Numbered from the stretch's first letter, positions 37,301 to 46,189 are shown. The stretch: DNA of 64,000 nt from Chaunax sp. Z400 (GCA_037577475.1 CM075194.1:9084492-9148491), one strand, 5' to 3'. The notes: generated by a model from the letters alone, not told the origin. A program made the numbers and translations.

Positions 37301-39183
37301 GCTTGAACAGGGTCGGTCATGATTTGCTGAATGTCTGGGAATAATAACAGACATCATTATGTCTCATGACTGAAGATCTAAGAGCGTACACTTGTCGGTG
37401 TATGAGACATACCAGGAACTGTCTTGTACTCCACGAAGTCAAACATCACTACTCCCACGACCACCCAGGACAGGAGGGCAGCCAGAGCGATCAGCAGCTC
37501 CGCAGACATTTTGAGCTTCCCAAGGAGCCCCAGACCTTTGGACCTGACAGATCCTGTCTGTGGTGCCGCCACTCCATTGGCCCCAGTGGCTGTGGAGGAA
37601 GATTAAAGATACTCAAGTCCCTCTGTGACCTCATCAAAATGTTCCTGTTGTGTTTAATGCTTCTGTTACATTAGAGGCGCATGGTTTGTTCTGTTACTGT
37701 CAATGATGTGAAATTGTTGCTATCAGAGAAACTTTTTTGTTGTTGTTGCTGTTTTTAAAACTGTACAGTGACATGCAGGTTAACATTGATCATAACACCA
37801 AAGAGGCTTCAATAATCCATAGGTATATTGGGAAATATTCATATGCAGGCTTTTTTGCTGCCTTTTTCGGAGTTCTTTTGTGCCATGCACCTTCAAATCA
37901 CATAGTTGTGCATGTGTGCCTTTTTTTAAATACTTCTGCTGGACCTGAATGTGTCACCATTTGCATGCAGAAATACAAAGATGCATGTCAAAAGTACATA
38001 GTTTGTCAGCCAGAGGGCACTGACACATTTTTTAACGGTAAAATGTCTTATTCTGTATATATCTTTGGTCACAATTCTTCCTAGTTGTGTGCATCTGTGA
38101 AGAAAAAAACATTGGCCTACATAATGTTGTCAGATTTTTCAAAAACTTTTAAATATCATATCAGTATTAACTATAAAAGTCATTATTTGCAGCAGAGTGA
38201 TGCAAGACAGAGAGCGAGAGTCAGAGGGCTATTACAGAAAAATCTGCAATGTTTCCCGTCTCATCATCTGCACACTGCAGCTTAAACCAGACAGGTGAAG
38301 GATATTTCCCTTGCAGTCAAAGCTTTTCAACTTTACACGGTGGAAACAGAGGGCCTAGACTTGGCACTTATCAAATGAGAACCTCTACTTGTGTGTCACA
38401 TCAACATGTAAACATTAGGATTATTTGAATGAGATCAAATTTTATTCAAAATATCGTCTTCTAACCAATATATCTTATTGGAAGTTTCAGTTGGACCTCA
38501 TGAAGACCAGAAAGGACAAAAATCATCTCTCATTCTCGATTTTATCAGGTTATCCAAACTGACAAAGACATGATTCCCACCCGTTTAGTAAAGTAAAATA
38601 TTATTTTAATGGCATTTAAAATCCTTACTTGCATCAACACTGCTGTACATTCTAACTTAGACCTGGTGCCAATATGTTAGAGACACCCTCTAACAGTGAA
38701 GGATACATGCTTGACTCAAGATTCACTTCCTCATTTACAAATGCTGGACTACTGAAATTAAAACGGTCCCCTCTGTCAACAGAATTATGACGGACAGTGG
38801 TGTCAGTATTAACACAAATGTATAGAACTCAACCATTATATTTTAATTTTATCTTCATCAAAAAAAAAGTCTTAGTCGACAAATACAACTTGTTTAGGCC
38901 TGTCACATAAGACATAGACTTATTTTTAAAAGCTGTTGGAAAACCAGAGGTCAGCCTCAGCAGCAGTCACGTCTGTCACAGGAGAGAAATTCTAATACTC
39001 TGGCTACATGATATCCTGTATTTATAGCAACCAACTTTCAACACATTTTCCAAAGAGGTCTCACACCATCATAACATGGCAACTTATATATTATATATTA
39101 CTTAAGTTTTATGTGCTACTGCAAGCTGTAAGAGTTGTTAACTTCATTACTGATGCAGGAGTAACAGTCCTACCTTCAGCCAT
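16258..39183 (-). CDS. trdn: Triadin, greatly expanded; about 42 coding exons
   Basis: Triadin is a single-pass protein of junctional sarcoplasmic reticulum that links calsequestrin to the ryanodine receptor. Its short N-terminus is cytosolic and the rest luminal. The reverse-strand gene starts at ATG 39183-39181 in a CCACCATGG context; the 10-bp first coding piece (39174-39183) encodes MAE. Identity rests on the membrane exon (MFDFVEYKTVP; human MFDLVDYKNF), many small KEKE exons, and the C-terminal motif YFQCFFVDE...FPF (human FFQCVYLD...FPF). Exons, 5' to 3': 39174-39183, 37413-37589, 37251-37334, 37059-37163, 36804-36959, 36463-36606, 36192-36335, 35779-35922, 34882-35001, 34520-34639, 34336-34380, 34196-34243, 34075-34101, 32187-32321, 30519-32096, 29725-29859, 23792-29254, 23488-23583, 22974-23069, then the small-exon series to 16258. 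Their sum is 9,846 bp, about 3,281 residues if all are used. Real isoforms probably skip many. Confidence 0.9.
16443..22581 (-). CDS. trdn: trdn series of about 22 small KEKE exons
   Basis: Short exons, all multiples of 3 and phase 1-1: 22573-22581 (9 bp, tentative), 22414-22455, 22249-22296, 21991-22038, 21857-21904, 21735-21776, 21583-21651, 21367-21396, 21100-21147, 20921-20950, 20413-20454, 20163-20195, 19680-19721, 19540-19596, 19131-19175, 17592-17639, 17185-17232, 17000-17041, 16842-16886, 16673-16714, 16555-16593 and 16443-16478. Most encode E-x-K-x-K-x-K...KK peptides of 10-20 residues, such as EPKVPGDKVKPAVKK. This matches the human TRDN pattern of tiny, alternatively spliced lysine-rich exons. 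The 20921 and 21367 exons have weaker acceptors. Confidence 0.78.
18702..19095. repeat. Dispersed repeat, copy A (in trdn intron)
   Basis: From the TTGCAGTAACTTATATTTGG edge to about 19,095 this matches, in inverted orientation, the region ending near 48,830. Shared blocks include AACAGAACCATAC, CTGCAGGCTGCTCTCCCTGC and GCCTACACTTTCTG. The two copies have drifted apart. It is a non-coding element; its class is not determined. Confidence 0.8.
22974..23583 (-). CDS. trdn: trdn duplicated pair of 96-bp exons
   Basis: Exons 23488-23583 and 22974-23069 are both 96 bp, phase 1-1, and encode paralogous modules. Both contain VVKK(E/Q)(V/I)V and LKKEHLNVTK(A/P). They join the giant KEKE exon to the small-exon series. 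Clear donors (CAG/GTAAG-like) and acceptors support both as real exons. Confidence 0.82.
23792..29254 (-). CDS. trdn: trdn giant KEKE exon, 1,821 codons of Lys/Glu decapeptide repeats
   Basis: A single 5,463-bp exon with no stop, phase 1 at both ends (donor GACAG/GTTTGC; acceptor TTTTTAG), encoding 1,821 residues. From about 28,950 down to 24,600 it is built from a ten-residue unit, KKPSKEEKEV and variants (KKPTK, KKLSK, DKKP, nine-residue KEAEV units). The last 270 codons are more divergent (KEEKEPTKP, KKISKEE). KEKE motifs in triadin bind calsequestrin and the ryanodine receptor. The exon upstream, 29725-29859, is also KE-rich. Human TRDN spreads its KEKE region over many small exons; here one exon outgrew all the others. 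The opposite strand is also open throughout, a by-product of the AAG/GAA/GAG codons. Confidence 0.85.
26767..27951. repeat. Five 237-bp higher-order repeats inside the KEKE exon
   Basis: The marker TTGGTTGGT (encoding the KKPTK variant) starts at 26767, 27004, 27241, 27478 and 27715, exactly 237 bp apart. Each unit holds eight sub-repeats of 9 or 10 residues (79 residues). The next markers are at 28072 (+357, that is 237 plus four 30-bp units) and 28339 (+267, one extra 30-bp unit). Confidence 0.92.
30519..32096 (-). CDS. trdn: trdn giant acidic exon, 526 codons, polyglutamate-rich
   Basis: One open exon of 1,578 bp, phase 1 at both ends, with donor AAAG/GTACAA and acceptor AATAG. It is dominated by Glu and Asp: two pure Glu runs of more than 20 residues, and between them five copies of a TKIEE.IVVHEEEE module. 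The last 40 residues turn basic (TELKRRRKVHVPFERLRR), joining the lysine-rich part. Human triadin has only a short acidic cluster at the same place (SSDDDEEDDGDEDTD), so I read this as a large expansion of that cluster. Dense luminal carboxylates suggest low-affinity calcium binding; this is inference. Confidence 0.82.
31427..31490. repeat. (CCT)n microsatellite coding for polyglutamate
   Basis: A pure CCT/CTC run on the forward strand, read as GAG codons in trdn. It is long enough to be length-polymorphic. Confidence 0.95.
31739..31810. repeat. (CCT)n microsatellite coding for polyglutamate
   Basis: A second uninterrupted run of about 24 triplets, GAG codons in trdn. Shorter interrupted runs link it to the 31,427 run through the five IVVHE modules. 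Confidence 0.95.
32187..32321 (-). CDS. trdn: trdn exon leading into the acidic region
   Basis: A 135-bp phase 1-1 exon of 45 codons, rich in Asp, Glu and Ala (HAARDEAAADAEL, then EGEAEDEPASEA). The donor GATGATG/GTATTC and acceptor TACAG are clear. It begins the shift from the helical modules to the long acidic exon. Composition alone assigns it; its support is the matching phase and position. Confidence 0.7.
34520..35001 (-). CDS. trdn: trdn second duplicated exon pair (120 bp each)
   Basis: Exons 34882-35001 and 34520-34639 each encode 40 residues of one module: (S/D)PM..., a helix with V(E/L).., then a hydrophobic segment LSYISTMLIGEK or LGYMSSMIIGDQ. The (D/S)PM start relates them to the post-membrane helices and the four-exon array, so the whole luminal start appears to come from repeated duplication of one exon. 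Three short exons follow: 34336-34380, 34196-34243 and 34075-34101. Confidence 0.82.
35040..35730. repeat. Dispersed fish repeat (GTGGTGGAAGAAGTA...AAGTA ends) in trdn intron
   Basis: The ends resemble short imperfect inverted repeats (GTGGTGGAAGAAGTATTCAA at the left; TACTTGGGTAACGTATGTACTT at the right). The interior (CTCATTTTAACCACTTTATA, then TTTAATCTACAATAATGGAT) matches a family I know to be very common in percomorph genomes. A second, oppositely oriented copy lies at 43,097-43,830. Probably a non-autonomous transposon. Confidence 0.72.
35779..36959 (-). CDS. trdn: trdn tandem array of four duplicated luminal exons
   Basis: Four consecutive exons, 36804-36959 (156 bp), 36463-36606, 36192-36335 and 35779-35922 (144 bp each), encode the same module of about 48 residues. 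Each has DPV(V/I)IGR, then F..(S/A)TN, then G(I/V) and a (Q/R)(D/E)..(C)(A/T)I.D..L helix. One cysteine is conserved in all four (DVLCAI, EVFCAI, DVLCTI, DTLCAI); the 36804 copy has a second (FMCGVV). All begin and end in phase 1, so each can be added or skipped without a frameshift. They sit in the predicted lumen next to the membrane. I recall no such array in mammalian triadin. Confidence 0.85.
37059..37334 (-). CDS. trdn: trdn post-membrane helical exons (two)
   Basis: Exons 37251-37334 (28 codons) and 37059-37163 (35 codons) follow the membrane exon. They carry TDPVQAVNDAVEEVSSLLY and SDPMSAATYAAEEIVEAKD. Human triadin has one such unit after its membrane helix (SDPLKLVRDAMEEATDWIY). The shared pattern is (S/T)DP, then an amphipathic helix with EE, so these two exons look like early copies of one ancestral luminal helix. 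Confidence 0.85.
37413..37589 (-). CDS. trdn: trdn exon with the transmembrane helix
   Basis: This 177-bp exon encodes a Gly/Ala-rich cytosolic stretch, a basic patch (SVRSKGLGLLGKLK), then a hydrophobic helix of about 20 residues (from ELLIALAALLSW to VVVGVVMF) and DFVEYKTVP at the luminal face. The layout and the MFDxVxYK motif match triadin better than its relatives junctin/aspartyl beta-hydroxylase, which have WFDLVDYE. Basic residues before the helix predict a type II orientation, C-terminus in the SR lumen. Confidence 0.92.
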
Positions 39184-40692
39184 GGTGGCAGAGAGACAAC
39201 TTCAGGTATTATCCTTTGAGTTGGGGGCAAAGCCTCCTCATGTAGAAGTGAATGGAAAATCACAATATTCAGTAGGAATCCAATCAGCATCCACTTGAAA
39301 AAGGTCCCAGTTATGAAATTATTCCATTTCCACTTGGCGATCACAGTCTTGTTTCCCAAACCATGTAGTCCACAGGTTGAGCTTCACAGATTAAAAAAAA
39401 AATTAAGGAAATGGGAAATCAAACGTAACGTTTTCTCAGGTGTTTGGGAATTTGGTGCTGCCGATGTGGCAGCATTGGTGAGGAGGGGTCTGGGGACGGT
39501 GGGGCAAAGCAAAGCAACACAAGAAAAGGAAAGAGCCAAGCTAAGCAAAGGGCTTGGTAGGGTGAGGGGTAACAGGCAGAATATTCCACCCAGTGTTATT
39601 GGTGCCTCACATGGGTATAGGTCAGAGCACAGCATGGGGGGGCTTGAAGGTAACTTTATCCCCCAGAAGGTCTGGGTTATTCTTAGAAGGGGCTCGGCAC
39701 AGCAGCCGCTCTGGCAGGCCTTTTTTGGCGGTTGAAGGGGTGTGTGTCAGTTGGCTGAACTGGGCAGCCTTACTGGTGGGATAATCTACCCACTAAACTG
39801 GAACACATCAGGTGCCCTATAGGAATGGACAACAATACAGCTGGAAAAGGTTCATTGCCCAGCAGCAGAAAACATTATGCTCAACATTTGTGCCTTCTTT
39901 TTTACCCATTTTGTTCCAAAGTTTTTCAATGCTCATCGCCTTCTTTTTATGTGCTCACAAATGCTCTTTAAAAAACGACCTCACCAATGAACCACGAAGG
40001 TTCCAGCATGTGCACTGAGAGAGCTCCATCTTGTGATCCTTTCAGCAACCTGCAAGTTGAAGTGCTGTTACTGGGTGTACATGCTGTATGTACAATAAAC
40101 AGTTTACACAACTTAATAAGGTCAATAAGTAAAAAGTAAATAAGTGAAATTATTATATTAAATTTTATATCTTTAGAAAGCATGAGAAAGAGTCCACAAT
40201 CATGATAGCTGCTCTGTCACATTGTCACAGAGGTGCTTTGAGATAACATCGCCATGATAACATGGTCACAATGATAATGTGAACAAGCAGGTATACTGTT
40301 TAATAACCTTTAGTATTTTAGCATAGCGTGATAGCAAATTAACTTTTGCTAGGGGCTAATGAGCACAAAGTGAGCTGAGGCTGACTGGAAAATCATTATT
40401 CAAATCAAAATAGCTATTAGACAAAGGAAGATTTGAACTAAACCTCCTGGTGGCGATAAAGGAAAAGTCAGAGGATCTCCACAGTCACAGGGATTCCTCT
40501 GAGGACCATGAATATTCTTAAAGCACTCATAGCAATTTATCCAATAGGTGTTGAGATATTTCAGTCTAGATAACAGTGGACATACCAATATGCAGACAGA
40601 CAGACAGACATTGCCATCCCTTCAATCATACTGGGAGAAAATAATACTGGAATAGTCGAATATGTTGTGAACAGACACACAGAGAAAAATAC
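39184..40692. repeat. trdn upstream region, then a dispersed repeat at about 40,200-40,625
   Basis: From 39,184 to about 39,790 lies the presumed trdn 5' UTR and promoter: GC-richer sequence with no clear TATA box. From about 40,200 to 40,625 is a common fish repeat, recognised by its order of GTGAGCTGAGGCTGA, the CCTCCTGGTGGCG block, ATCCAATAGGTGTTGAGATA and the CAGACAGACAGACATTGCCA end. I see no coding exon here. Confidence 0.55.
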
Positions 40693-40698
40693 TTTATT
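40693..40698 (-). terminator. traf3ip2 polyadenylation signal
   Basis: TTTATT on the forward strand, AATAAA on the coding strand, 118 bp past the traf3ip2 stop codon (40816-40818). Confidence 0.6.
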
Positions 40699-40815
40699 GA
40701 AATGAATGGAAAACAATTAAATATTAGATAGAACAATCATTAGGGCTCGTTATTGATTTAAATCAATTAAGATTTCAAAATTCACAAGTTGTACAATATT
40801 CATCCAGGTATGTCT

Positions 40816-41815
40816 TCAGAGTGGAGCTGCAGAGCTGGTGGGCACAGGCCTTATGATTAAGGTGAGCTCCACAGGCACAGGAGGAGGAACGTATCTCTCC
40901 TCCCTGAGCAGCCGCAGCAATAAATCCTCAGTGTCCCAAGGCCAGCGGTGAACACGTGTGTTCTGAAGCCAACTTGGGACGTGATTCTGCATAAACATGT
41001 TTTTTTAAATTTTTTATTGTAGAAAGGAAGAGATTGAGGTTAAGTGAGAAAACTTTGAGTAACTGCAAAAATCACTGTAAAAGAAAATAAGAGTAAATAA
41101 AAAAACAAAAACAAAAACTCTTTCTGACCAGGGATGCATTGAGGAAGAGAACCGGTATGAATCTGAAATTCAAGCTTCCTTGCAGGATGAATTCATTCTG
41201 CATCTGGCAAAATAAGATTTGACATTTAAGTACCTATTTGCAATTCTTCTTCTCGCCATTATGCCTCATTTACACAAAGACCAAACATGCTCTCACCATG
41301 GTGTGGAAATATTTAGTGTGCAGACCATGGCTGTCCACTGCAGACCCTTCAATGTCCGCCTTATACTGTGGACTGATAGCGATGACAATCAGGGTTGAAG
41401 GCTGTTAAAAAGAACACACATTCTAGACACATTCACCTCATTTGACTATTGCAATCATTTAGTCGTACAGTATTTAGTTTTAGTTATATATTATAATCCA
41501 TTATAATAGTACTACTACAGATTTTCTAACACGTAAATCAGGTTTTAACTGTATTTACTTACATCTTTCAGATAACCGTCCATCCTCTTGTTAATATCCA
41601 TGCATCTGGGGTTGTCAAACACGTCTGTATATATCTGTGAAATACGTTTCAGAGCTGTGAGTGACTTTTTAAATGTTTTTTTTTTAATAAAATGCCTGAC
41701 TGTTGAGTTAAGATGAAGCAGCTTACAGCTGGTCGGAAACCTTGCTTTCTCAGGTAGTCTGTGAAGGCGACTATCTCTGAAGAAACGTCTGAAGAATAAG
41801 TTATAAACACATTTC
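40816..41815 (-). CDS. traf3ip2: SEFIR-domain exons of traf3ip2
   Basis: Five exons give one continuous SEFIR fold. The domain starts RNVFITYSSDVSSEIVAFTD (human RKVFITYS...). It continues with MDINKRMDGYLKD, then TLIVIAISPQYKADIEG (human MIIVAISPKYKQDVEG), GLHTKYFHTM, MQNEFILQGSLNFRFIPVLF and the terminal tail. The helices and the central beta-strand motif VIAISP are intact, so the domain should be able to bind IL-17 receptor tails. All four internal joins are in phase. Confidence 0.92.
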
Positions 41816-44569
41816 CTGAGTGGAGAAGAAACCACAAAAACAAAATGAATCTCAGGATTTATCCTTTGGTAGTTGGTGCCATTTTACATCAGTAGATTAA
41901 AATGAATGACCAGATAAATATGCTGTATGCTGTGTTGAGTTTTGCTTAAACGACACTGCTGTGTTTTTTGTGGTGGTGATATATTGAACTGCATTTAAAT
42001 ACTGATTTACTGTACTTGTACTTTACATCTAGTACAATGGATATGAAGGATATAAAGTTGACATTTTTCTGGATACTCACTTACTCTGACGTGTTTTGTC
42101 TCACTGCTCATCTTATGCAGAAATATTCATCTTTAAACAAAAAGGTGTTTTTTTTAGGATTTATTTTAATTTTGCTCACCTCCCACATACACTACAAAAG
42201 GAACAACTGAGTTTATACTTTCGTTTTATTTCATTTAGATTTTTACAAAGTCCCTGAACAAGTTTGCCAGGTTTATAAAGACAGAATATATCAACATGAG
42301 ATGCTCCACAATTATCTGTTGTTCTCACAGGAATCGTTTTACTCGAATCTTCCAAAACGGACGACACTCAAAACATGACAACCTTCCTCTCAGATGAAAG
42401 TAGAAAGTGACTCACGGCACTCCTCAGGCAGACTGATTGCTCTTCTTTTCTCATGTGTATGTGAGACACATGCCTCCCCTCCAGCTGAGCTCAGGTTCAT
42501 CACGCTCACCTGTGACATACTCTCCATAGGAGGGATGATAAACTGTGGCATGTTCACTGACACGCTTCCCTGAGCCAAGCTGTCATTCATAAAGGTTTTA
42601 TGACATCAGAGCCCGAAGCCATGGGAAAGAAAAACGAAGGCTTCTCTGATGAATCATTGCATGTGATTGGCTTGTGTAATATGCAAAGCACAGACCGTTG
42701 CAGCACCTGGTGTACAGCATTTATCATATGAATAAATAAAGAGACTTGGAGAAACTTTGTATAATAATGGGCCTGGTTACTATTTGTTGATTTTACCACT
42801 TTGGGGCCTCATCCCAAGGTCTTCTGTGCTGGCAGAGAGCAGAGTGGTGACATCGCTGAGGTGGATTTTTATTGACTGGATTGAAGTTGTACTGGCCCTC
42901 TCCTGCAGAGTGATCATACCTGACATCAATAGTATGACGAAGGTCTGCAGACATACTTAGACAGCACAACTGCTCAGATTAACAAGGCAGAAAATGCCTA
43001 AAATAATTATGGAATACAGAGCAGGGTGTTGCCAGCACAAATATGCATAGACGCAGATCAGCTAAATGATTATAAAAATATATCTGCCGTCAGTAACAGT
43101 GGTGGACAGTAACTATGGTTTCAAGTACTGTGCACTTAGATTACTTGAGTACTCCCATTTTCTGGTGGGAAAATGCAGAGAGAAATACTATTTTTACTAG
43201 ACAATGTATTTAAAAGTATAACATTTTCAGTATATTATCAACCATAGAAGATAACAACCAAACATTCCTCTTGAGGGTCCTTCTGTTTCTTGCTAATAAA
43301 ATGATCACAGTCTCCTGACTCAGACCGCATTCTAAGGTATACTTGACTCTGGCCCTCTGTGGTACTTGGACAGCTACAATGACAGTATTCACTTACCCTT
43401 GTTGGGCCCCTCCTGAGGGAACAACATGAACTATCTCATGGGATATTATGGGCTATAACCATGCCTTGTTATTTTTGACTGCACTGTTTGTTACATGTTG
43501 CAAACATGAAAAGATTAAAAAAAGAATGATTTAAAAAGAAATAAAAGTCTAACATTTTTAAGACAAACAATGAGATCCTTTAGATATGAATGATGCACTG
43601 TTATAGATTAAAAAATGCTACAGTATGGTAAGTCCTTAATGTTTGCTCCACTTTGATGTGCTACAAATGCTCTTCACCCATTCCTGCATCAGTAATTAAT
43701 ATTAATAATATATAATAATACAATTCTGAACGTTGCCATTCTGATACAAGAGCTCTTTAATTTTTTAAGCTAGTCAATACATTTTGCAGATAATACTCAT
43801 TTTACACTGTATTGCTACTTTTACTTGAAAAATCCTAATATTTTTTCAAATATTTTTTCAAGACAATCGTACGATAGATTTACCATTTTTCCTCGTTTCA
43901 GTAAGAAAAAAAATTTGCATCCCCAGAAATGTCCTTACCATAATTGTACATGTAGCAGTGAGGAGGTGCAAAGGGATCGTAGTGCTGCCACTCATCATCA
44001 GATCTTAGCAGCAAGGGAGCCTCAAGATGCTCCTCATCACTCTGAAGCTGTAAATTGCATTCATCCTCCCCCCTGAAAATAGCAAATACATACGTTATTT
44101 TATCTCAAATAAATGTTGAGGAAAATAGACATTTCACACCAATCTTTGATTTTCTAATAGTTCCTCGCCTCGTTGTGCCTCCGCTTGCTCCACATCTCCA
44201 ATAACAGCACTCTCCTATCATGTCAGCCCTCCTGGTTTCTACAGGATGAGGGTAACAGCCATCAGGGTGTTGACGGTGGAGACTCATCCTTGCAGGAGTC
44301 GCTCCTCTGCCGTCTGGGTCCCTGCGCTGCATCGGCTCTTTATTCGGCACAACACAAGCAGGCAAATGAAACGTTTGGTTCACCTGTCCAACTCCACATG
44401 GGGATTCTTGGCAGAAATAATCTGCATCCATGTAACATCTTGGTAGGAATCTATCACGGTTCGGATGAGGATGAAATATTTGGTTTACTGTGACCTCAGG
44501 GCTCAAAAGCTGAAAAGAACTTTCTGGTTTATTTGTTGTGATTTGGTGGATGTTTCCAGACTTCTCCAT
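40816..44569 (-). CDS. traf3ip2: TRAF3-interacting protein 2 (Act1/CIKS)
   Basis: Cytosolic adaptor that joins IL-17 receptors through SEFIR-SEFIR contact and passes the signal to TRAF6. Well-supported exons: 44138-44214 (EQAEAQRGEELLENQRL), 43939-44072 (DDEWQHYDPFAPPHCYMYNY), 42416-42556 (MPQFIIPPMESM...SLPEECR), then SEFIR exons 41727-41815, 41563-41634, 41297-41401, 41129-41203 and 40816-40986. The SEFIR part and the end (VPSWLQNTRVHRWP, LLLRLLREERYVPPP) match human TRAF3IP2 closely. The 5' end is unclear: an open frame at 44217-44569 starts MEKSGNIHQITTNKPESSF, but I could not join it to 44214 in phase. The start of the 42416 exon has alternative acceptors. It lies beside fyn, as in human. 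Confidence 0.85.
42213..42430. repeat. Source copy of a 215-bp local duplication (spans a traf3ip2 donor site)
   Basis: This stretch is repeated, in the same orientation, at 45,655-45,865, sharing AAAACGGACGACACTCAAAA and AAGTCCCTGAACAAG blocks and the GTGACTC(AC/GT)GGCAC end. It covers traf3ip2 intron sequence plus the donor and last 15 bp of the exon that ends at 42416. Confidence 0.88.
43097..43830. repeat. Dispersed fish repeat, second copy (in traf3ip2 intron)
   Basis: Left part GGTGGACAGTAACTATGG...ACTTGAGTACTCCCATTTT and right part GATGCACTGTTATAGATTAA...TGCTACTTTTACTTGA belong to the same family as 35,040-35,730, in the opposite orientation. A segment of about 310 bp (43,240-43,555) between them does not look like the family, so it may be a nested insertion. 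Confidence 0.65.
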
Positions 44570-44829
44570 CTTAACCAGGTTACTTCAGTAGAAGTCCTGC
44601 CTGAAACAGACACAATCAGAAAACTTTTTAGCTATGTAAGGATGAAGGGAATAAATCAGGTTTAAATTCTTTGCAAGTTGGCACAATGATGAAAATATAG
44701 TTCAAATGAGACTGATATTTCACATAGTAATACATACAGTAAATATGAAATGACAACATGTTCTTACATTGAAGGTATTTTGTACGTACCAGGACAAGCA
44801 GACTCACTGTGAAGAGAACGGGTAGCATT

Positions 44830-44950
44830 GACCTCCCTGTGCTCTGCTGGATTCTTTAAACTCCCGTGGGTGCAGAGGCTTGTGTGTGTTGCAGCCTGCT
44901 ATATGCAAATTCTTCATCGCTTCAGCAGTGTCCAATCACAGCCAGGAATG
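44830..44950 (-). promoter_or_regulatory. Likely traf3ip2 promoter: octamer-TATA plus CCAAT box
   Basis: On the coding strand, ATTTGCATATAG joins an octamer (ATGCAAAT at 44903-44910, forward strand) to a TATA-like CATATA. An inverted CCAAT box lies at 44932-44936. Downstream, an ATG at about 44,828 opens a short upstream frame (MLPVLFT...) with a strong donor at CACA/GTGAGT; joined to the acceptor near 44,600 it stops before MEKSG, so it would be a uORF. Confidence 0.4.
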
Positions 44951-45239
44951 TAGCATGTGTTCCTAAGCCAGATCAGCCAGGAGAGTTAAGCTGGGGAGGA
45001 TAACCTTCAAAAATATCAAATATAATTATTGCAATCAACCGTTCAATCATGGTTTGTTAAAGATGATTCAACAATATTATCCAGTTATGGGAGTAACAAG
45101 GAAACAGGAGTTAAATAACTTTAGAGCTACTCTAATGTGACCAACAAGAGGCTATATTCAAACACAATTTCACACTTATATTGTCGCAACATAAATTAAA
45201 TCATGTTAGAATAATGTGCACAGAACCCAAACTAAACTT

Positions 45240-46150
45240 ATTATTAAATTGAAGGCTGCTTCACCATCCTGCTGTTGACTGCTGTCCAATTGTTGGACAG
45301 ACTTACGTAAGTGATTTGCATATATTCAGAGTTCAGTCATGTTATCTTGATGTCAAGTTTTACCCCGAGGGAAACCTATGAAGAATAATCTCACAAACAC
45401 AGCACTCATATCGGGTGTGTGTATTTATACTAATATGATTGATCTGTGCTGTCAGTTTTCACTGTTGTAAGTTCTCTAGAGGTAAATAGCAGCCAGTTGA
45501 ACCTTCAAACCAAATGTTACTGGCAAGTTGTTCGGTGCCAATTGTTATGTCATGAGAACACTTTTCTTTCTGACGCTTCTCCACACTGTAGTCCTGCATG
45601 CGACAGATAGAAGCAGAAAACGTTACTTATCTTATGGGATGACGATTTAGGTATTATACTTTCATTTAATTACATTTAGATTTTTACCAAGTCCCTGAAC
45701 AAGCCTGCCAGGTTTATAAAGACAGAATTTATCAGTATGAGACGCTTCGCAATTATCTGTTGTTCTCTCATTTTACTCAAGTCTTCCAAAACGGACGACA
45801 CTCAAAACATGACAACCTTCCTCTTAAAAGGACGTAGAAAGTGACTCGTGGCACACATCAGGCTATGGATATAAAGATTGCTCCACTATCCTGTATGCAG
45901 TAAACTGCTCTGTCATCTGTCAGAAAGACTGACTGATTTGCATACAGTCATGTTGTTTTAGTATTAAGTTTAGCCAGAGGCAAAACCAGGAAGAATAAAT
46001 TACACATAGAAATGAATTTCACTTGTCAATGACTGATTTCTGCTGTCAGACAAGATGAAGCCGGTGCTTTTATATGTTCTCTCCAGGTAGTCAGCAGAGC
46101 CAAACCAAACATTACTGTCAAGTGTTCGGTGCTTGTTGTGTTGCTTCCAA
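45240..46150. repeat. Tandem duplication between traf3ip2 and fyn
   Basis: Unit 1 (about 45,250-45,555) and unit 2 (about 45,875-46,150) share an order of blocks: TGATTTGCATA, CAGTCATGTT, GAAGAATAA, CTGTGCTGTCAG/CTGCTGTCAG, GTTCTCT(A/C), CAGCAG/CAGCCAG, and AAACCAAA(C/T)(A/G)TTACTG(G/T)CAAG. They are diverged. Between them, 45,655-45,865 is the copy of the traf3ip2 boundary. A (GAT)n run lies at 46,168-46,188. Confidence 0.7.
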
Positions 46151-46189
46151 ATGGTACTTTAAACCACATGATGATGATGATGATGATGG

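Noticed and set aside
42884..42954. A possible 25-bp traf3ip2 exon near 42,930.
   Set aside because: It would bring in a stop codon in the required frame.
43397..43412. A 16-bp microexon in traf3ip2, in phase if the next exon starts at 42579.
   Set aside because: It lies in a segment interrupting a dispersed repeat, and a simpler in-phase join to an acceptor at 42556 exists. Not excluded without RNA.
44628..44828. A frame starting MLPVLFTVSLLVL that resembles a signal peptide.
   Set aside because: After its donor it joins sequence that soon stops, and Act1 is cytosolic. It fits a short upstream ORF better than a secreted protein.
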